DNA from: Raffaelea ambrosiae
Taxonomy: Eukaryota; Ascomycota; Sordariomycetes; Ophiostomatales; Ophiostomataceae
DNA length: 64,000 nt
Assembly: GCA_002778195.1 (NCBI GenBank)
Contig: PCDI01000007.1
Span: 977,127 to 1,041,126 of the forward strand
Direction of reading: 5' to 3'
Part shown: piece by piece, positions 10,583 to 21,392 of the stretch
Layout of the letters: each line of letters opens with the position of its first letter
Numbering within the stretch: position 1 is the first letter of the stretch
Notes under the pieces: model-generated
The model's input: the letters and a program-made list of their open reading frames with translations, nothing else
Told to the model about the DNA's origin: nothing
Database searches by the model: none
Translations under genes and position numbers: made by a program

Positions 10583-11755
10583 TCAAGGGGATGAGGCAAG
10601 CCATTTTTGTCGTATGCTGCCTGGTACATCGGGGAAACCTTCAGGCTCGAAGCGCCAAACCCCTCCTGTTCTGTCCTGCATGCTTCTCCAGAGGTCGTCC
10701 CTTGGCGTATCAACCCTGAACAGACGATATGTCGACAGCCGCATATGATTACGATATCCGCCATGAGTGATATCAAGACAATAATCGGTGTAGCAAAGTC
10801 CACAATACAAAAGTAAGTCCTTGCAAGGCTTAACAGCAGCCAAAGCGTCACGAAGGCCAGCCCATTGGGTGTAACCAAAATGAGGGCAATAGCGATATAC
10901 GTAACCCAAGACGAAGTGAAAATAATTTCTGGTCTCGATATACATGGTCACATCGAACAAGGAATGCTGAAGCAAAAAGCCCGAAACAAACTTATGCCGG
11001 GTAGTCTGTGTCATGGTCGCTGTAGGCATGAATCTGGTAAATTGCCTCGTCGTGTCCAGATGTTCCACCGGAATGCCGCACGATGGATCGAACAGGGGTT
11101 GGCTCATTCGGGCCAGATGAGCCAGATGAAAGGGAAGCGTTGCTCGCCACTCGGTCCGGAATTGATCTCGGACTGCACAAGCGGGCATGACGTTTTCTTG
11201 GGGCCGCCGGAGAATTCGGTTGACGAGCGACTTTTTCAAGAACTCACGCGAGTTGCGCCATTCCGGGCTCCACTGGTGGAGCTTCTGGCATTCATTGCAG
11301 TAAAAGACTCTCATTTCTGGGTCGTGTTCATACAACCTCAAGAACTCTGCACGGTCTGCCCGCGAGACCCGTTTGTTGGGAATAAAGAACAAGTAGTGGA
11401 GGGTGGTGCAGGTCATGCTGAGCGCAAGACGGTCCGGAACAGAGAGAAAATCGCCGATGCAGTAAATCAACTCGAGAGACAGGTTCTTTGTGATGATGTT
11501 TGGCACCGGAGCCAGGCTCGGGGTAAAAGGAGGAGGAGGCGAGATTGGCAGGTTTCTGTTGTTGCTGCTGTTGCGGCAGAGGCGCCGGAATAGTGCACGC
11601 ATGGATGAGCGTGACGGACGACTGGCGCATTGCTGGACCAACGACAACATGCTTAACTTGGATGACTGCTGCGTATTGCGAGGCGAGGTGGCAGCACCCG
11701 TGCCGGCGGCTGAAGACGGCAGCAAGGCCTGCGCTGTTCCGTTTGTGGCGGCCAT
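10583..11755 (-). CDS. F-box-like protein with cysteine-pair motifs (copy 1)
   Basis: About 390 aa from the Met at 11755 (an earlier in-frame Met exists at 11884, but its leader is not shared with the paralogue). An F-box-like helix set is seen: PVPNIITKNLSLELIYCIGDFLSVPDRLALSMTCTTLH (described in parts: PVPNIITK, ELIYCIGDFLS, LALSMTC). Downstream are two cysteine pairs, YCNECQKLH and YCGLCYTDYC, which could bind metal. F-box proteins recruit substrates to SCF ubiquitin ligases; the C-terminal region would choose the target, which is unknown. Its neighbour at 12294-13463 is a clear paralogue in the same orientation, so this is a tandem duplication. Confidence 0.8.
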   Translation of the reverse strand: MAATNGTAQALLPSSAAGTGAATSPRNTQQSSKLSMLSLVQQCASRPSRSSMRALFRRLCRNSSNNRNLPISPPPPFTPSLAPVPNIITKNLSLELIYCIGDFLSVPDRLALSMTCTTLHYLFFIPNKRVSRADRAEFLRLYEHDPEMRVFYCNECQKLHQWSPEWRNSREFLKKSLVNRILRRPQENVMPACAVRDQFRTEWRATLPFHLAHLARMSQPLFDPSCGIPVEHLDTTRQFTRFMPTATMTQTTRHKFVSGFLLQHSLFDVTMYIETRNYFHFVLGYVYRYCPHFGYTQWAGLRDALAAVKPCKDLLLYCGLCYTDYCLDITHGGYRNHMRLSTYRLFRVDTPRDDLWRSMQDRTGGVWRFEPEGFPDVPGSIRQKWLASSP

Positions 11756-12293
11756 GAATGCCACGACAAGGAGAAACAGATGGAGGGAAATAAGGGATTT
11801 GAACAAACAACTACTTGTCTGGACACCAAGATCGAAATGCAAAAGTCCCAAGACAAATAGGCAAAAATAGCACACACAAAACACAAAGCCTGATACGGCC
11901 GTAACAGAACGACCAACACATAGACAACTCTAGGGCTTGATACCCGGCCATTTTAGCGTAGAAGTAACCGCCAACACGCTTTACACATTAGAAGTCCATG
12001 CGGGAGGATCTTGACGGAGGAGGAAACCGCCCAAAAAAAAAAAAAAAAATTAGCGTTGACGAAAATGGGCATTGGATGGAAAGCACAGGTAAGAAAGACT
12101 GTTCAATGGGGAAAAGCTCGATAACCAAGCCGGACTACTCGATGTTTTCTATCGAATAGATCTCATGTAATGTACATGTTGAATACTACGTCAACAAGAA
12201 CGATGGATAATGCAAATTAAAAAAGTAACAAGGAACTTTCGTGCATGGCCGAGTTAGAACCTATGATGCAGAGCTTCATGAGACGCAACCACT
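11756..12293. other. Spacer between the tandem F-box genes
   Basis: About 540 bases. It holds the promoter of copy 1 and the 3' end of copy 2. It contains an A17 tract near 12033. No gene found. Confidence 0.5.
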
Positions 12294-13463
12294 TCAATAT
12301 GGACCCTTCTCCTTCGTCATTGTGCCGGGAGGCGCATGCCAAGCTTCCCGCAGGCCGCCCTCTCGGAAGGCGAAGTGATCGACATTGCGGCGACACGGCG
12401 CCTTGCCGGTCATGACCTTCCAGTGGTGGCTGTCTGGCGTTTCCCCGTCGAATGCACGATAGGCGTGGACGACCATCTCCCAACGACCCCACCCTTTGGG
12501 AGAGAGGTCCACGCTGTAGTCCGAGTAGCACCGATTGCATGAGAAACGGAGATCGTGGCAAAGACCACTGTTCAGGGCATCCTCAAACCCAGTGGCTGGC
12601 ATCTGCGCCTCGAAATGATCGCAAAACACAAAGTAGTCCCACTCGTACAGGCGATCTAGGAAGAAGCCGCCACCGTTCTTGCGGCGACGGGTCTTGAGAG
12701 TGCATTCGCAGTGCTGGACCACGTAGCTTCCAACAATTTTGTGCCGGGCTTCATTGCGTGCGACAAAATAAGGACGCACCCACCACGGTCTAAAATACGC
12801 ATAGTCCAACCGGGAAACAGGAAGTCCAGATAGCCGACCCTTGCAGTGCCAGTTCATGACCAAGTGCACCATGTGGAAGTGTATCATCGCGACGTCCTGT
12901 TGCCGATATGCTTCTTGCAAGGCGCAAGCGGGGATGGGGGTACAGCCCAAGATCCGACCCAGGACACTTTTCCTGTTCAAGAACATGGCGCAGTTAACCC
13001 AATCTGTATCCACGGGGTGGAGCTTCTGGCAGCCGTGGCAATACAGGACGCTCAGCTTCGGGTCTCGCTCGCAGTAGTTGCGCAAGAATTTTGCCCTCTC
13101 CTCTGGGTCGACTTTGTCCTTGGGAACCGCGCAGATCCGGTAGATGTGCTGGCAGGTCAAGCTGAGGGACAGGATGTCGGCTTGGGATAGAAAGTCGGTG
13201 ATGCAGTAAATCAGTTCCACTGGTAGAAGTTTGGTGATGATGTTCGGCACCGGCGCTTGGATCCATGGCGGACCCAGGGAAACCGGTCGTGGTGCAGGGT
13301 TGTGGCGGAGCGGCCGCGACAGCAAATTGGACAGGCGTTTTTGGACCAGGTATGACCACGCTAGACACGGCTCTTCCCGTTCATTTTCGACAGGCGAGGT
13401 GGCTGCGCCCGTGTCAGAGGCTGTCAGCAAAGGCTGTGGTGGCGGTTTGTTGGTGCTGGCCAT
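12294..13463 (-). CDS. F-box-like protein with cysteine-pair motifs (copy 2)
   Basis: About 389 aa from the Met at 13463; a Met at 13523 would add 20 residues. It shares with copy 1 the F-box-like core (PVPNIITK, ELIYCITDFLS, LSLTC), the YCHGCQKLH pair and a second pair, CNRCYSDYSVD. The rest has diverged strongly, for example a 'RRRKNGGG' insertion near the middle. Both copies also begin with a similar Ala/Thr/Ser-rich leader containing TGAATSP. A role as an SCF substrate adaptor is inferred from the family only. The strong divergence outside the conserved blocks suggests an old duplication under relaxed or diversifying selection. Confidence 0.8.
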   Translation of the reverse strand: MASTNKPPPQPLLTASDTGAATSPVENEREEPCLAWSYLVQKRLSNLLSRPLRHNPAPRPVSLGPPWIQAPVPNIITKLLPVELIYCITDFLSQADILSLSLTCQHIYRICAVPKDKVDPEERAKFLRNYCERDPKLSVLYCHGCQKLHPVDTDWVNCAMFLNRKSVLGRILGCTPIPACALQEAYRQQDVAMIHFHMVHLVMNWHCKGRLSGLPVSRLDYAYFRPWWVRPYFVARNEARHKIVGSYVVQHCECTLKTRRRKNGGGFFLDRLYEWDYFVFCDHFEAQMPATGFEDALNSGLCHDLRFSCNRCYSDYSVDLSPKGWGRWEMVVHAYRAFDGETPDSHHWKVMTGKAPCRRNVDHFAFREGGLREAWHAPPGTMTKEKGPY

Positions 13464-14022
13464 GATTTTGAAGCGCAGAAAGAGACGTGAAGAGAGATGG
13501 ACGAAAGGACGAGATGCAGACAAGTAGAGGGAGCGGGAGAGATGGATCGAGCAAAATGAAAAGAGAAAAGGGCGGGGGGGGTAAAATACTTGTTACTCCC
13601 ACAAAATGGTGCACACACAAAAAAAAACATAGAAACAACAACCAACAAAAAACACGCACAAATCTAAAAAAAACGCCACACCATGACACCCGACCATACA
13701 GGACGTAAAGTTGTCTGACAACATACTTACGTTGCAACACGCCGGTCGAGGTGTTGGTCGAAGTGGTGATGTCGTTGTTTCGTTAGCGGATGTTGAGAGG
13801 ATTGCCGAATCCGGAAGGCTGCTGTGTAAGTGGGTGGGGCAACCTCCGTCAAGAGCTCGGGTACATAGCGTCGCACCAAACGTGTATGGAAACTCAAGTA
13901 CCCACTTAAAGCGGGTTTTATTATCTTGTAACTATATTTTACTTGTATTGGGGCGGGTCCGTTCTCTCTTCCTTTGATCTCTTCCTTGGACATAGCCGTC
14001 ACCACTGCTCCTCCCGTGGGCC
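13464..14022. other. Intergenic region, no gene seen
   Basis: About 560 bases between the F-box pair and the amine-oxidase fusion. It has a purine-rich stretch near 13510-13600 and A-rich tracts near 13620-13680. It marks the left edge of the catabolic gene run. Confidence 0.5.
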
Positions 14023-15972
14023 TTACAACTTGGCCGGCAGGGCCGACTGTGCGCTGGCCTCCGCCTGCAGCGCGGCAAGCACCTCGGCCGCGCCGCGCTC
14101 GCCGCTGCGCACGGCACCCTCCATGTAGCCCTTCCACACCTCGGACGTTTCGGTGCCGACAAAGTGCACCGCGCCAAAGGGCGCCTTGAGGGCCTTGCCG
14201 TGCGCCTCCATCAGGCCCGCGCCCATCACGGGGCTGGGCCCGCCCTTGCTCCACTCCTCGTCGTTCCACACGTGCACCAGCGCCTCGACGGGCGCGGGCG
14301 GCGGGCCCCCGTAGGGGCTGTAGATGTCGCCGAGGTGCTTGCGCACGACCTCGACGCGCTCGGCATGGGTCGCGGCCGCGTCCAGGCCCTGCTGGCCGAC
14401 CAGGAACGAGGTCAGCGCGTAGATGCCGTCGACGTCGACGCTGGTGTCGCGGGCGATGGCGACGGGGCCCTGGAAGGACTGGGTCAGGCCGTTGAAGCCG
14501 CGCGTCCGCCACCACGGCTGGCTGTACACGAGGATGACCTTGCACAGGAAGCCCAGCGACGTCTGGGCGGTCAGGGCCAGCTTGGCGGGCGGCAGGGCCG
14601 GCTCGAACGCGAGGTCGGCGTACAGCGGCGTGGGCACGGACACGACGACCTGGCGGCACAGGAACCGGGTGCCGTCGCGGGCGGTGACCAGGGCGCGCTG
14701 GCCGTCCTGGGCGATCTTGCGCACGGGCGTCGACAGCAGCACGGTGCCCGGCGTGAGCGACGCGGCGATGCCCTTGCTGAAGTTCTGGGTGCCGTGGCGC
14801 AGGCGCAGGTGCTGGCCGCCGGCGTGGGTGTCGGAGCGCATGACCAGCAGGCCGCCGCCGCACTTGATGTAGTCGAGGAAGAAGAGGGCGCCGACCTCGG
14901 CGGGCTCCTTGCCGCACATGACGCGGGTCCAGACGGCAATGGTCTTTTGCGTCGTCTCGGAGCCGCCCAGGTACGCCACGAACTCGGGGATGTTCATGTT
15001 GTTGTACGGCGCCTTGTGGTCCCAGGGCGCCTGGGTGTCGACGGTGTGGCAGAGCTCCTCGAACTTGTCGCGCACCATGTTGAGGTTCGCCTGGTCCTCG
15101 GGGGCGTACTAGAACAACGATCATGGTCAGCAGGCAAAAAAAAAAAAAAAAATTTACACTGGCTCATCCACGGCGAGAGGGGAACCCACGTTGGGAATGC
15201 TTCCATACGGATAGCGACCGCCCTCCTGGGACACGCAGTCGCCCTGGACGATCTGCTCGACCGTCTCCAGGCCGAAGCGCTGGGCCAGCCCCCACATGCG
15301 GCTCTGGTTGACGCTGTTGATCCAGGCGGCGCCGAGGTCCAGGCCGCCCGTCTTCTTGCTCTTGACGGGCGCCGTCCACGTCTTGCCGCCGACGCGGTCG
15401 CGCGCCTCCAGGACGACACACGAGTAGCCCGCCTTTTGCACGTCGTAGGCGGCCTGCAGACCGCTCAGGCCGGCGCCCACGACGACGACATCGACCAGGG
15501 TCTCCGAGGCGGGCGGGGGCCGGATGAACGCGGGCAGCTTGGAGGGGTCGCGCACGGCAGCGACGGCCTCGATCTCAAAGAGGAAGCCCGGGAAGGCCAG
15601 ACACGGCACGGGCACGAGGGTGGTGACGGGGCGCGCGCCCTGCAGCCACGCGGACATGATCTTGGCATGCGGGCGGTTCTTGGGGTCGTAGTTGACAATG
15701 TAGTAGTTGAGCTTGACAATGTCGCGGGGGCTGGCGCCGGCGGCGATGAGGGCAGCGTCCATGTTCTTGAGCGCCTGCTTGATCTGCTCCGGGTAGTCGC
15801 TGGAGATGGAGCCGTCCAGGTAGGTGCCGACCTGGCCGGCCGTGAAGATCATGCGGGTGCCGGACTGGACCAGCGCCGTGTGCGCGTTGATGGGGCCGGG
15901 GATGATCTCCCCGGCACTCATGAAGCGAAACGGCGGCTCGGACGGCATTGCGGCAATGTGTTTTGAGGGCAA
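14023..15972 (-). CDS. RidA domain fused to flavin amine oxidase
   Basis: About 632 aa in two exons, complement(15160-15972) and complement(14023-15108); the 51-base intron (GTGTAA...TCTAG) closes in phase. Residues about 15-140 form a RidA/YjgF/UK114 domain: FTAGQVG, LKNMDAAL, IVKLNYYIVNY and LFEIEAVAAV. Arg114 in GARPVTTL aligns with the arginine RidA uses to hydrolyse imines. Residues about 160-630 are a flavin monoamine oxidase: VVVGAGLSGLQAAYD, LEARDRVGGKTWT, and the C-terminal FVGTETSEVWKGYMEGAV. There is no cysteine at the covalent-flavin position, as in fungal MAO-N. The protein ends in AKL, a PTS1-type signal, so peroxisomal location is likely. An amine oxidase yields an imine, aldehyde and peroxide, so fusion to an imine hydrolase makes chemical sense. 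It is divergent from the class III aminotransferase. Confidence 0.93.
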
Positions 15973-16908
15973 GTCACGGTGGAAACCTGTCTGGAAGGCA
16001 GCTCAATACGGGATACTAAGCACACAGAGATGCAAGTGCTTTGTTCTCGTGCGGAAGCAAGCTTTAAACCAATGCCAGTCTGTGTACAGTATGTTTTCGG
16101 CACTCGGTACTCAGACATCATCTACACAACGAAAGAAGCTCGCCCCCCATAAGCAAAAGAGCAGCATGGGAAGCCACGACTTCCGCCCATGGAGCTCCGA
16201 TTGGCAGCCAAGGGAACTCTGCGCCGCCTCCTGCCAGCCAGCAGAGGGGGTGGCCATGGGCGGGCCAGACAAATCAATTGGCGTCAATTGGAGTGTTCTC
16301 TCTTTTTTTTTATTTTTATTTTTATTTTTGGACTTTTGGGCAGCTATCAATAACGAGAGGTGATAAGGAAAACGGCTGGAGATGCCAATTGCAAGGGACG
16401 CTTGTTGGACGTTTGTTGCCCGCTCCCACCATCGCCAGAGATTGGCAACTCACGCCGAGGGCTGCTCAGACCGGCTACCCAAGACGCTAAACCCCACAGT
16501 TCGCTGCAGGCGGACCGGCATCGGTCTCGAGGCCCAATTATCGAGGAGAGGCAGACATATCGGAGACCGGGCGGAGAGAGAAGGACCAGCGAGAACCCTT
16601 ATCTCTGCAGTGCGGCGTTCTTCGGCAGGTCTGGGATATGGGAAGGGATTGCGCGCCTCCGATCTTGTCCGCCGAGCTTGGAGTTAGCCCCAAGACGATT
16701 TGGGATCTCTGCTCCCGGATATCGACGGTTATTGGACGATACACTGCATCGAGAGATAAAGGAAAAGCTATCGCGAGAGCGGATGTGTGAAAGCTGTCGT
16801 CACATTTCACAACCAATCTTCCAAAGTCGGATCTACAGTCTTGTCCATCCACGACACTGGAAGAAGCATAGAAGTATAAAAAAAAAACGAAAAAACAAAA
16901 ACAAAACG
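15973..16908. promoter_or_regulatory. Divergent promoter region, amine-oxidase fusion / class III aminotransferase
   Basis: About 940 bases between two divergently read catabolic genes. A GATA-type site (TGATAAGG) lies at 16361 and another GATAA at about 16755. A T-rich tract lies at about 16303-16330. A shared promoter would allow joint induction. No coding sequence is supported here. Confidence 0.55.
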
Positions 16909-18423
16909 ATGCCGTCCGCAGTGGCCAACCAGGCCACCTTTGTCGAGGCACTGGCTGCCGCGAGCTCTGCCTTTGCCAAGGCCAATCCCAAGAGCGGGCA
17001 AATCAACAAGGATGCTCTGGGTTCCACCCCAGGAGGTGAGCTGGATGACCCTCGGTGGAAAACGTTCCTGGTGCCGGCCGCCGCAGCAGATAGCCTGACA
17101 GAGAGGTGGTGTTCCAGGGACAACCCGCAATGTGGTGTATATCAAGCCATTCCCGCTGGTCATGGCCTCCGGGGAGGGCCCGTACCTGACCGACGTCGAC
17201 GGCCACAAGTACCTGGACCTCTGTGCCGAGTACTCGGCCGGCCTGTTTGGCCACTCGCACCCGGTCATCATCAAGGCGATGCACGATGCCATTGACCACG
17301 GCATTGCCCTGGGCAGCGCCAACCAGTACGAAGGCCGGCTGGCCAAGCTGTTTTGCGAGCGGTACCCCAGCATCGACAGGATCCGGTTCTCCAACTCGGG
17401 CACCGAGGCCGTCACCACGTGCCTGTCCCTCATCCGGGCCTACACGTCCAAGAACACATTCATCGTCTTCCAGTAAGAAGTTCGGGCCAAGGGTGCACTC
17501 CTTCTTAGTTACGGATAGCCAGGGGCTAACACTGCTTGCCTGTCCTTTTTTTTTTCAGAGGCGGCTACCATGGAGGACTGGTCACGTTCAGCAACAACAC
17601 CGAGGTGTCTGCGGCGTCCACCAAGACCATGAACGTGCCACACAAGTTTGTCGTCGCGCCGTACAACAACATCGCCGCCATGTCGGCCCTCGTGGACGAG
17701 CACAAGGCCGACCTGGCCGCCATTGTCCTGGAGCCGATGCAGGGCTCGGCCGGCTGCATCCCGGCCGACGTGGCCTTTCTCCAGGCCTGCCGCGACAAGG
17801 CCACGGAGGCGGGCGCCGTCCTCATGTTTGACGAGGTCATGACCTCCCGCATGTCGGTCGGCGGCTACCAGGGCCTCCTCGGCATCTACCCGGACATGAC
17901 GACCATGGGCAAGTACCTCGGCGGCGGCGGCTGCAACTTTGCCGCCTTTGGCGGCAAGGCGGAGATCATGGACATGCTAGAGCCGGGCCGGCCGGGCGGC
18001 GTCTACCACAGCGGCACCTACAACAACAACGTGCAGACCATGGCCACGGCGGTGGCGACGCTGGAGCAGCTGTGGACCGACGAGGTGGCCAAGGGGCTGT
18101 GGGACCTGGGCGTGTGGCTGCGCGACGAGCTGAATGCCCTGGCCGTCCAAAAGGGGGCGGCCTTTTACGTGAGCGGCACGGGCAGTCTGATGAACGTCCA
18201 CTTCATCGACCGGGAGGTGCGCAGCGCCGACGACGCCAAGGACGGCAACCTCGTTCTGCGGGAGCTGTTTTATTTCGACATGCTCCAGAAGGGCTTCTTC
18301 CTGGCCCGGCGAGGCATGGTCAGCATCATGTCTGTGCACACCCGCGAGCAGCTGTCGACCTTTGTCGATGCCGTGCGGGAGTTCCTCGACGAGCGGAAGG
18401 AATTCGTGGCCCTGCCCAACTGA
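16909..18423 (+). CDS. Class III (PLP) aminotransferase, glutamate-1-semialdehyde-aminomutase-like
   Basis: About 448 aa. Exons 16909-17035, 17118-17472 and 17559-18423; introns of 82 and 86 bases with GTGAGC and GTAAGA donors, phases close. Landmarks of class III omega-aminotransferases are all present: STPGGTTRNV (restored by the first splice), AGLFGHSHP, SNSGTEAVTTCLSL, QGGYHGG, the LMFDEVMTSR aspartate and the PLP lysine in TTMGKYLGGG. Such enzymes move amino groups from omega-amino acids or amines to keto acids. The protein lacks an obvious organelle signal and is likely cytosolic. Divergent pairing with the RidA-amine oxidase suggests it handles a related amine or amino acid. The substrate cannot be read from sequence. 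Confidence 0.93.
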
Positions 18424-18574
18424 AGAGATGTACATACATTGCTGTGAAAGATTGGAACGATACAAGGAAAAGTATTTAAAAAAAAACAAAAAAACACAAT
18501 TCTCACGAGAAAAATGCTACATTGTGTTCTGACCCATCATTTCATGCCCTCAGCACCAGGACTCTCTTGGCCCA

Positions 18575-19112
18575 TCAACGCCATACTCCAGCGACCCAGA
18601 CCAAGACAGCCACCACGGCCGCGATTACCAAAGAAAACAGTCCCAAGGGAAGATTCAGCGTGCCCATCATCGCCATACTCGTCAGAGTCGCAAAGATGCC
18701 GGCAGCCGGCGTGAAGGCCCCGTACATATACGACTGAAAGGCGGCGGCTAAGGATCCTAAGAAAACGTGTGAGAATTAGGAACGTGGTCACGACGTACGG
18801 AAAAACAAGAAAGAAAATACGGAGGAGAAGAACAAGACGAAGAAGCGAATCCTACCCCAAGCAATACCAAGAGGTCCAAACCCAACCGCGGTAGCAAGAA
18901 TGAACACGACGGTGAATGTGATCCAGAAAGCCATGATAACAGCAAGGACATCTGCAACATGTCAGTAGAGGCTACCAATTCGCTAGGCGAAAAAAAAAAA
19001 AGGAGAGCAAAATGAAAGAAAAGGAAAAAGAAAAGAAAAGAGATGACCTACGTGGTTGGGAGAGCCACTGGATCATGCTCGACCAGGCCGATCCAAACCA
19101 GGCAACAAACTT
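18575..19112 (-). CDS. Small IFI6/ISG12-like membrane protein (5' end uncertain)
   Basis: Three exons close in phase: complement(19052-19112), complement(18856-18951), complement(18575-18756), with GTAGGT and GTAGGA donors. The joined reading has a short amphipathic piece (WFGSAWSSMIQWL), a hydrophobic segment (VLAVIMAFWITFTVVFILA), then GPLGIAWGSLAAAFQS, a Gly-rich turn and GIFATLTSMAMMGTL. This GS.AA..QS...GIFATL pattern is the hallmark of the interferon-inducible 6-16 (IFI6/IFI27/ISG12) family of small membrane proteins, which also has fungal members. A last hydrophobic segment ends at the stop. I could not place the first exon: a TAG immediately precedes 19112, and an ATG at 19527 opens a hydrophobic frame that soon stops. 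The gene may be 5'-truncated or have an extra intron. Confidence 0.6.
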
Positions 19113-19914
19113 CTACCACAGCAGAGCGAACCAGCTCTGGGCGTGTCCAGCGCTTCCCGGCCACGGCATGGCGCTGACGGCGATGCTGGTGCCGGCCGGC
19201 ATCTGGTGCAACAATAGTGGGATGTGCATCGTGTACAAGTGTATAGACAAGCGAGTTGCGAGATATGTTCGATGGTGACGGTGTGTGGCGAGGCTCATCA
19301 GGAAGAGAAATGCCACTTGGGTTCAAAAAGGAGAAACTCGTAATACTTACCCCTCGGAAAAGTCGCACAGCACGGGTTGAGAACACCTCGCGTCGAGGCC
19401 GTAGGCCTCACTGCATCAATATGCCGTTCTGCCTGAGGCACGAATGTGGGGCCAGCCGCATCAAAATGATCGCCAGACCCCAAAAGAGGCCCAGGTCAAC
19501 AAAGACGAGCCCGTACGATGAGCCCATCTTATAAGCTGGAACACGGACCGCTGTGGCCTAGCTCAGCGGCGTACCGATGATTTCCCGGCACCACGCAGGG
19601 TCGGTCTGCTCCGTAGGAAACCCGGCCCGGGACACGAATTTGGTCCCATTTCCACTAGCCTGGTATGAGTGGCTTATCTGCACCAGAAGAGCTGCCCGAT
19701 GCTGCGTTATCGGTGCCATGCGCTCTCAGCTCGGAAGTCCGTCCACCGGCGAATGAGAGGCGGAGAAGAGTATAGATACCAGGTCCTCTTCCCCGTACTC
19801 TGACCCAACACGCTGCTCAATAACGAGCTACCCAGAATTCATAAGTAGTATAGAGAAAAAGAAAAAGAAAAAGATAAGAAAAAAAAACAAAAAAAACCAC
19901 ATCTACTGTTCAAC
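19113..19914. other. Region upstream of small membrane gene and of D-amino-acid oxidase
   Basis: About 800 bases. It may contain a first exon of the minus-strand small membrane protein (ATG at 19527, strong GTAAGT-type donor at about 19350), but phases did not close convincingly. It also carries the promoter of the plus-strand oxidase; an A/G-rich tract lies at 19852-19898. Confidence 0.4.
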
Positions 19915-21060
19915 ATGCCTCCCATTTGTGTTCTCGGCTCCGGGATCATTGGGCTGGCCTCTGCCACGCTTCTCGTGGATGCCGGATACGATGTCATCGT
20001 GGTAGCCCGGGATCTCCCCGGTGACCCGGGCGGTCTCAACTGGGCCAGTCCGCAGTATGGGCCTTGTCTCCCCAGACGCAAAGCAATCCGCGTGAACTGA
20101 CCATGGACCAGTGCCGGCGCAACGATCCTGTGCAGCATGGAGCCCCAGGATCGCCAAATACAGGCCGATTCCTTCACGTACTACTGGGCTCTTGCGCACC
20201 GCGATCCCACCAGCGGTGTTCAGGTACGGCCTCGTTCACGGGGGCGGGATGGGGATGGACCTGGTGTTTGATCCACGGAGCACAGCCTGGCTAACGCATC
20301 GATCCGCGCCCAGGTCATGAAAGCGCTCGAGTACTTTGACAACTACGACGACGACGACAAGGCCTGGTTCCGCAAGGTGCAGCCGCACTACCGCCGCCTG
20401 GGCGCCGACGAGCTGCCGGCGGGCGTCACGCTCGGCTACACCCTGACCAGCCTGGCCGTCAACCCGCTCGTGATCCTGCCCTACCTGCAGGCCCAGCTGG
20501 AGGCGCGCGGCACCCGGTTCGTGCGCTTCGCGGCCCAGAGCCTCGCCGAGGTGCGCGCCCTGACCGGCGCGGCCATCGTGGTCAACGCCACGGGGCTCGG
20601 CGCCAAGCAGCTCGCCCACGACGACGCCGTCGTGGCCTACCGCGGCCAGACCATGTTTGTGCGCAACCGGCCCGACTGGGACACGATGCGGCTGCGCAAC
20701 GGCAGCGAGTACACCTACACGATCCCGCGCATGTTCTCGGGCGGCGTCATCCTGGGCGGCTGCCGCCAGCGGAACAACCGCAGCACCGCGGCCGACCCGG
20801 CGCTGCGCCAGGACATTCTGCGGCGCGTCAACCGCATGACCGACAATGCCTTTGCGGACGTCAATCTCGACACGGACGTGGAGGACATTGTCGGGTTCCG
20901 GCCGGGCCGCGACGGCGGCTTCCGCCTGGAGACGGAGGGCCGCGACACCGTGCACGCCTACGGGTTCGACGGCACGGGCTACGTGCACAGCTTTGGGGCG
21001 GCGAAGCGTGTCGTGGAGCTGGTGGGGGAGCTTTTGGGCAAGGGTGGCAGCAAGCTGTAG
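19915..21060 (+). CDS. D-amino-acid oxidase / D-aspartate oxidase family, peroxisomal
   Basis: FAD enzyme of about 332 aa that oxidises D-amino acids to keto acids with release of ammonia and peroxide. Exons 19915-20054, 20112-20223 and 20314-21060; introns of 57 and 90 bases. The first splice restores LNWASPHAGA, the family's signature after the flavin fold. Other landmarks: VLGSGIIGLASA (dinucleotide binding), ADSFTYYWALA, VNATGLGAKQL, YTIPRMFSGGVILGGC and the C-terminal TGYVHSFGAAKRV. It ends in SKL, the canonical peroxisomal targeting signal. Some family members also accept glycine or sarcosine, which would fit the demethylation genes nearby, but substrate class (neutral D-amino acid or D-aspartate) is not decidable here. 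Confidence 0.93.
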
Positions 21061-21392
21061 GAGGGACCATGCCGACACGTACGCAAGAAAAGAGAAACCA
21101 ATTCTCCGAAACCCACTGCCCATGACCACAGCAAAAGAAGCCCGAACAATGCATATGTAGACAATGTACATGTCCAGGTCCATGTAGCCGAGGTTGCTGT
21201 CGGTGTGCGCACGAGTATACGACCTCGTGAAAGCAATAGGCAGAAATCATACTATAGTTACTCTGTGATGGTTCCGCAAAAAAAACGTGATCTCCATCTC
21301 TGGACTTGGATTCTTGTCTATGGGAATGATTGACAGGCTGTGGGTACACTGCAGTGGCGTGATCTTCGTCCTCCACCCCCCCCCCCCCCCCC
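21061..21392. other. Convergent spacer
   Basis: About 330 bases between the stops of the D-amino-acid oxidase and the nitroreductase. It carries a C15-16 tract near 21376-21392. No gene. Confidence 0.5.

Noticed and set aside
14164..15966. Plus-strand open frame of 600 codons
   Set aside because: Antisense shadow of the RidA-amine oxidase fusion; it also runs straight through that gene's intron and shows no protein family features.
19298..19530. First exon for the IFI6-like gene starting at the ATG at 19527
   Set aside because: The frame hits a stop after about 38 codons and no pair of splice sites linked it in phase to the exon at 19052-19112, so I left it out of the model.
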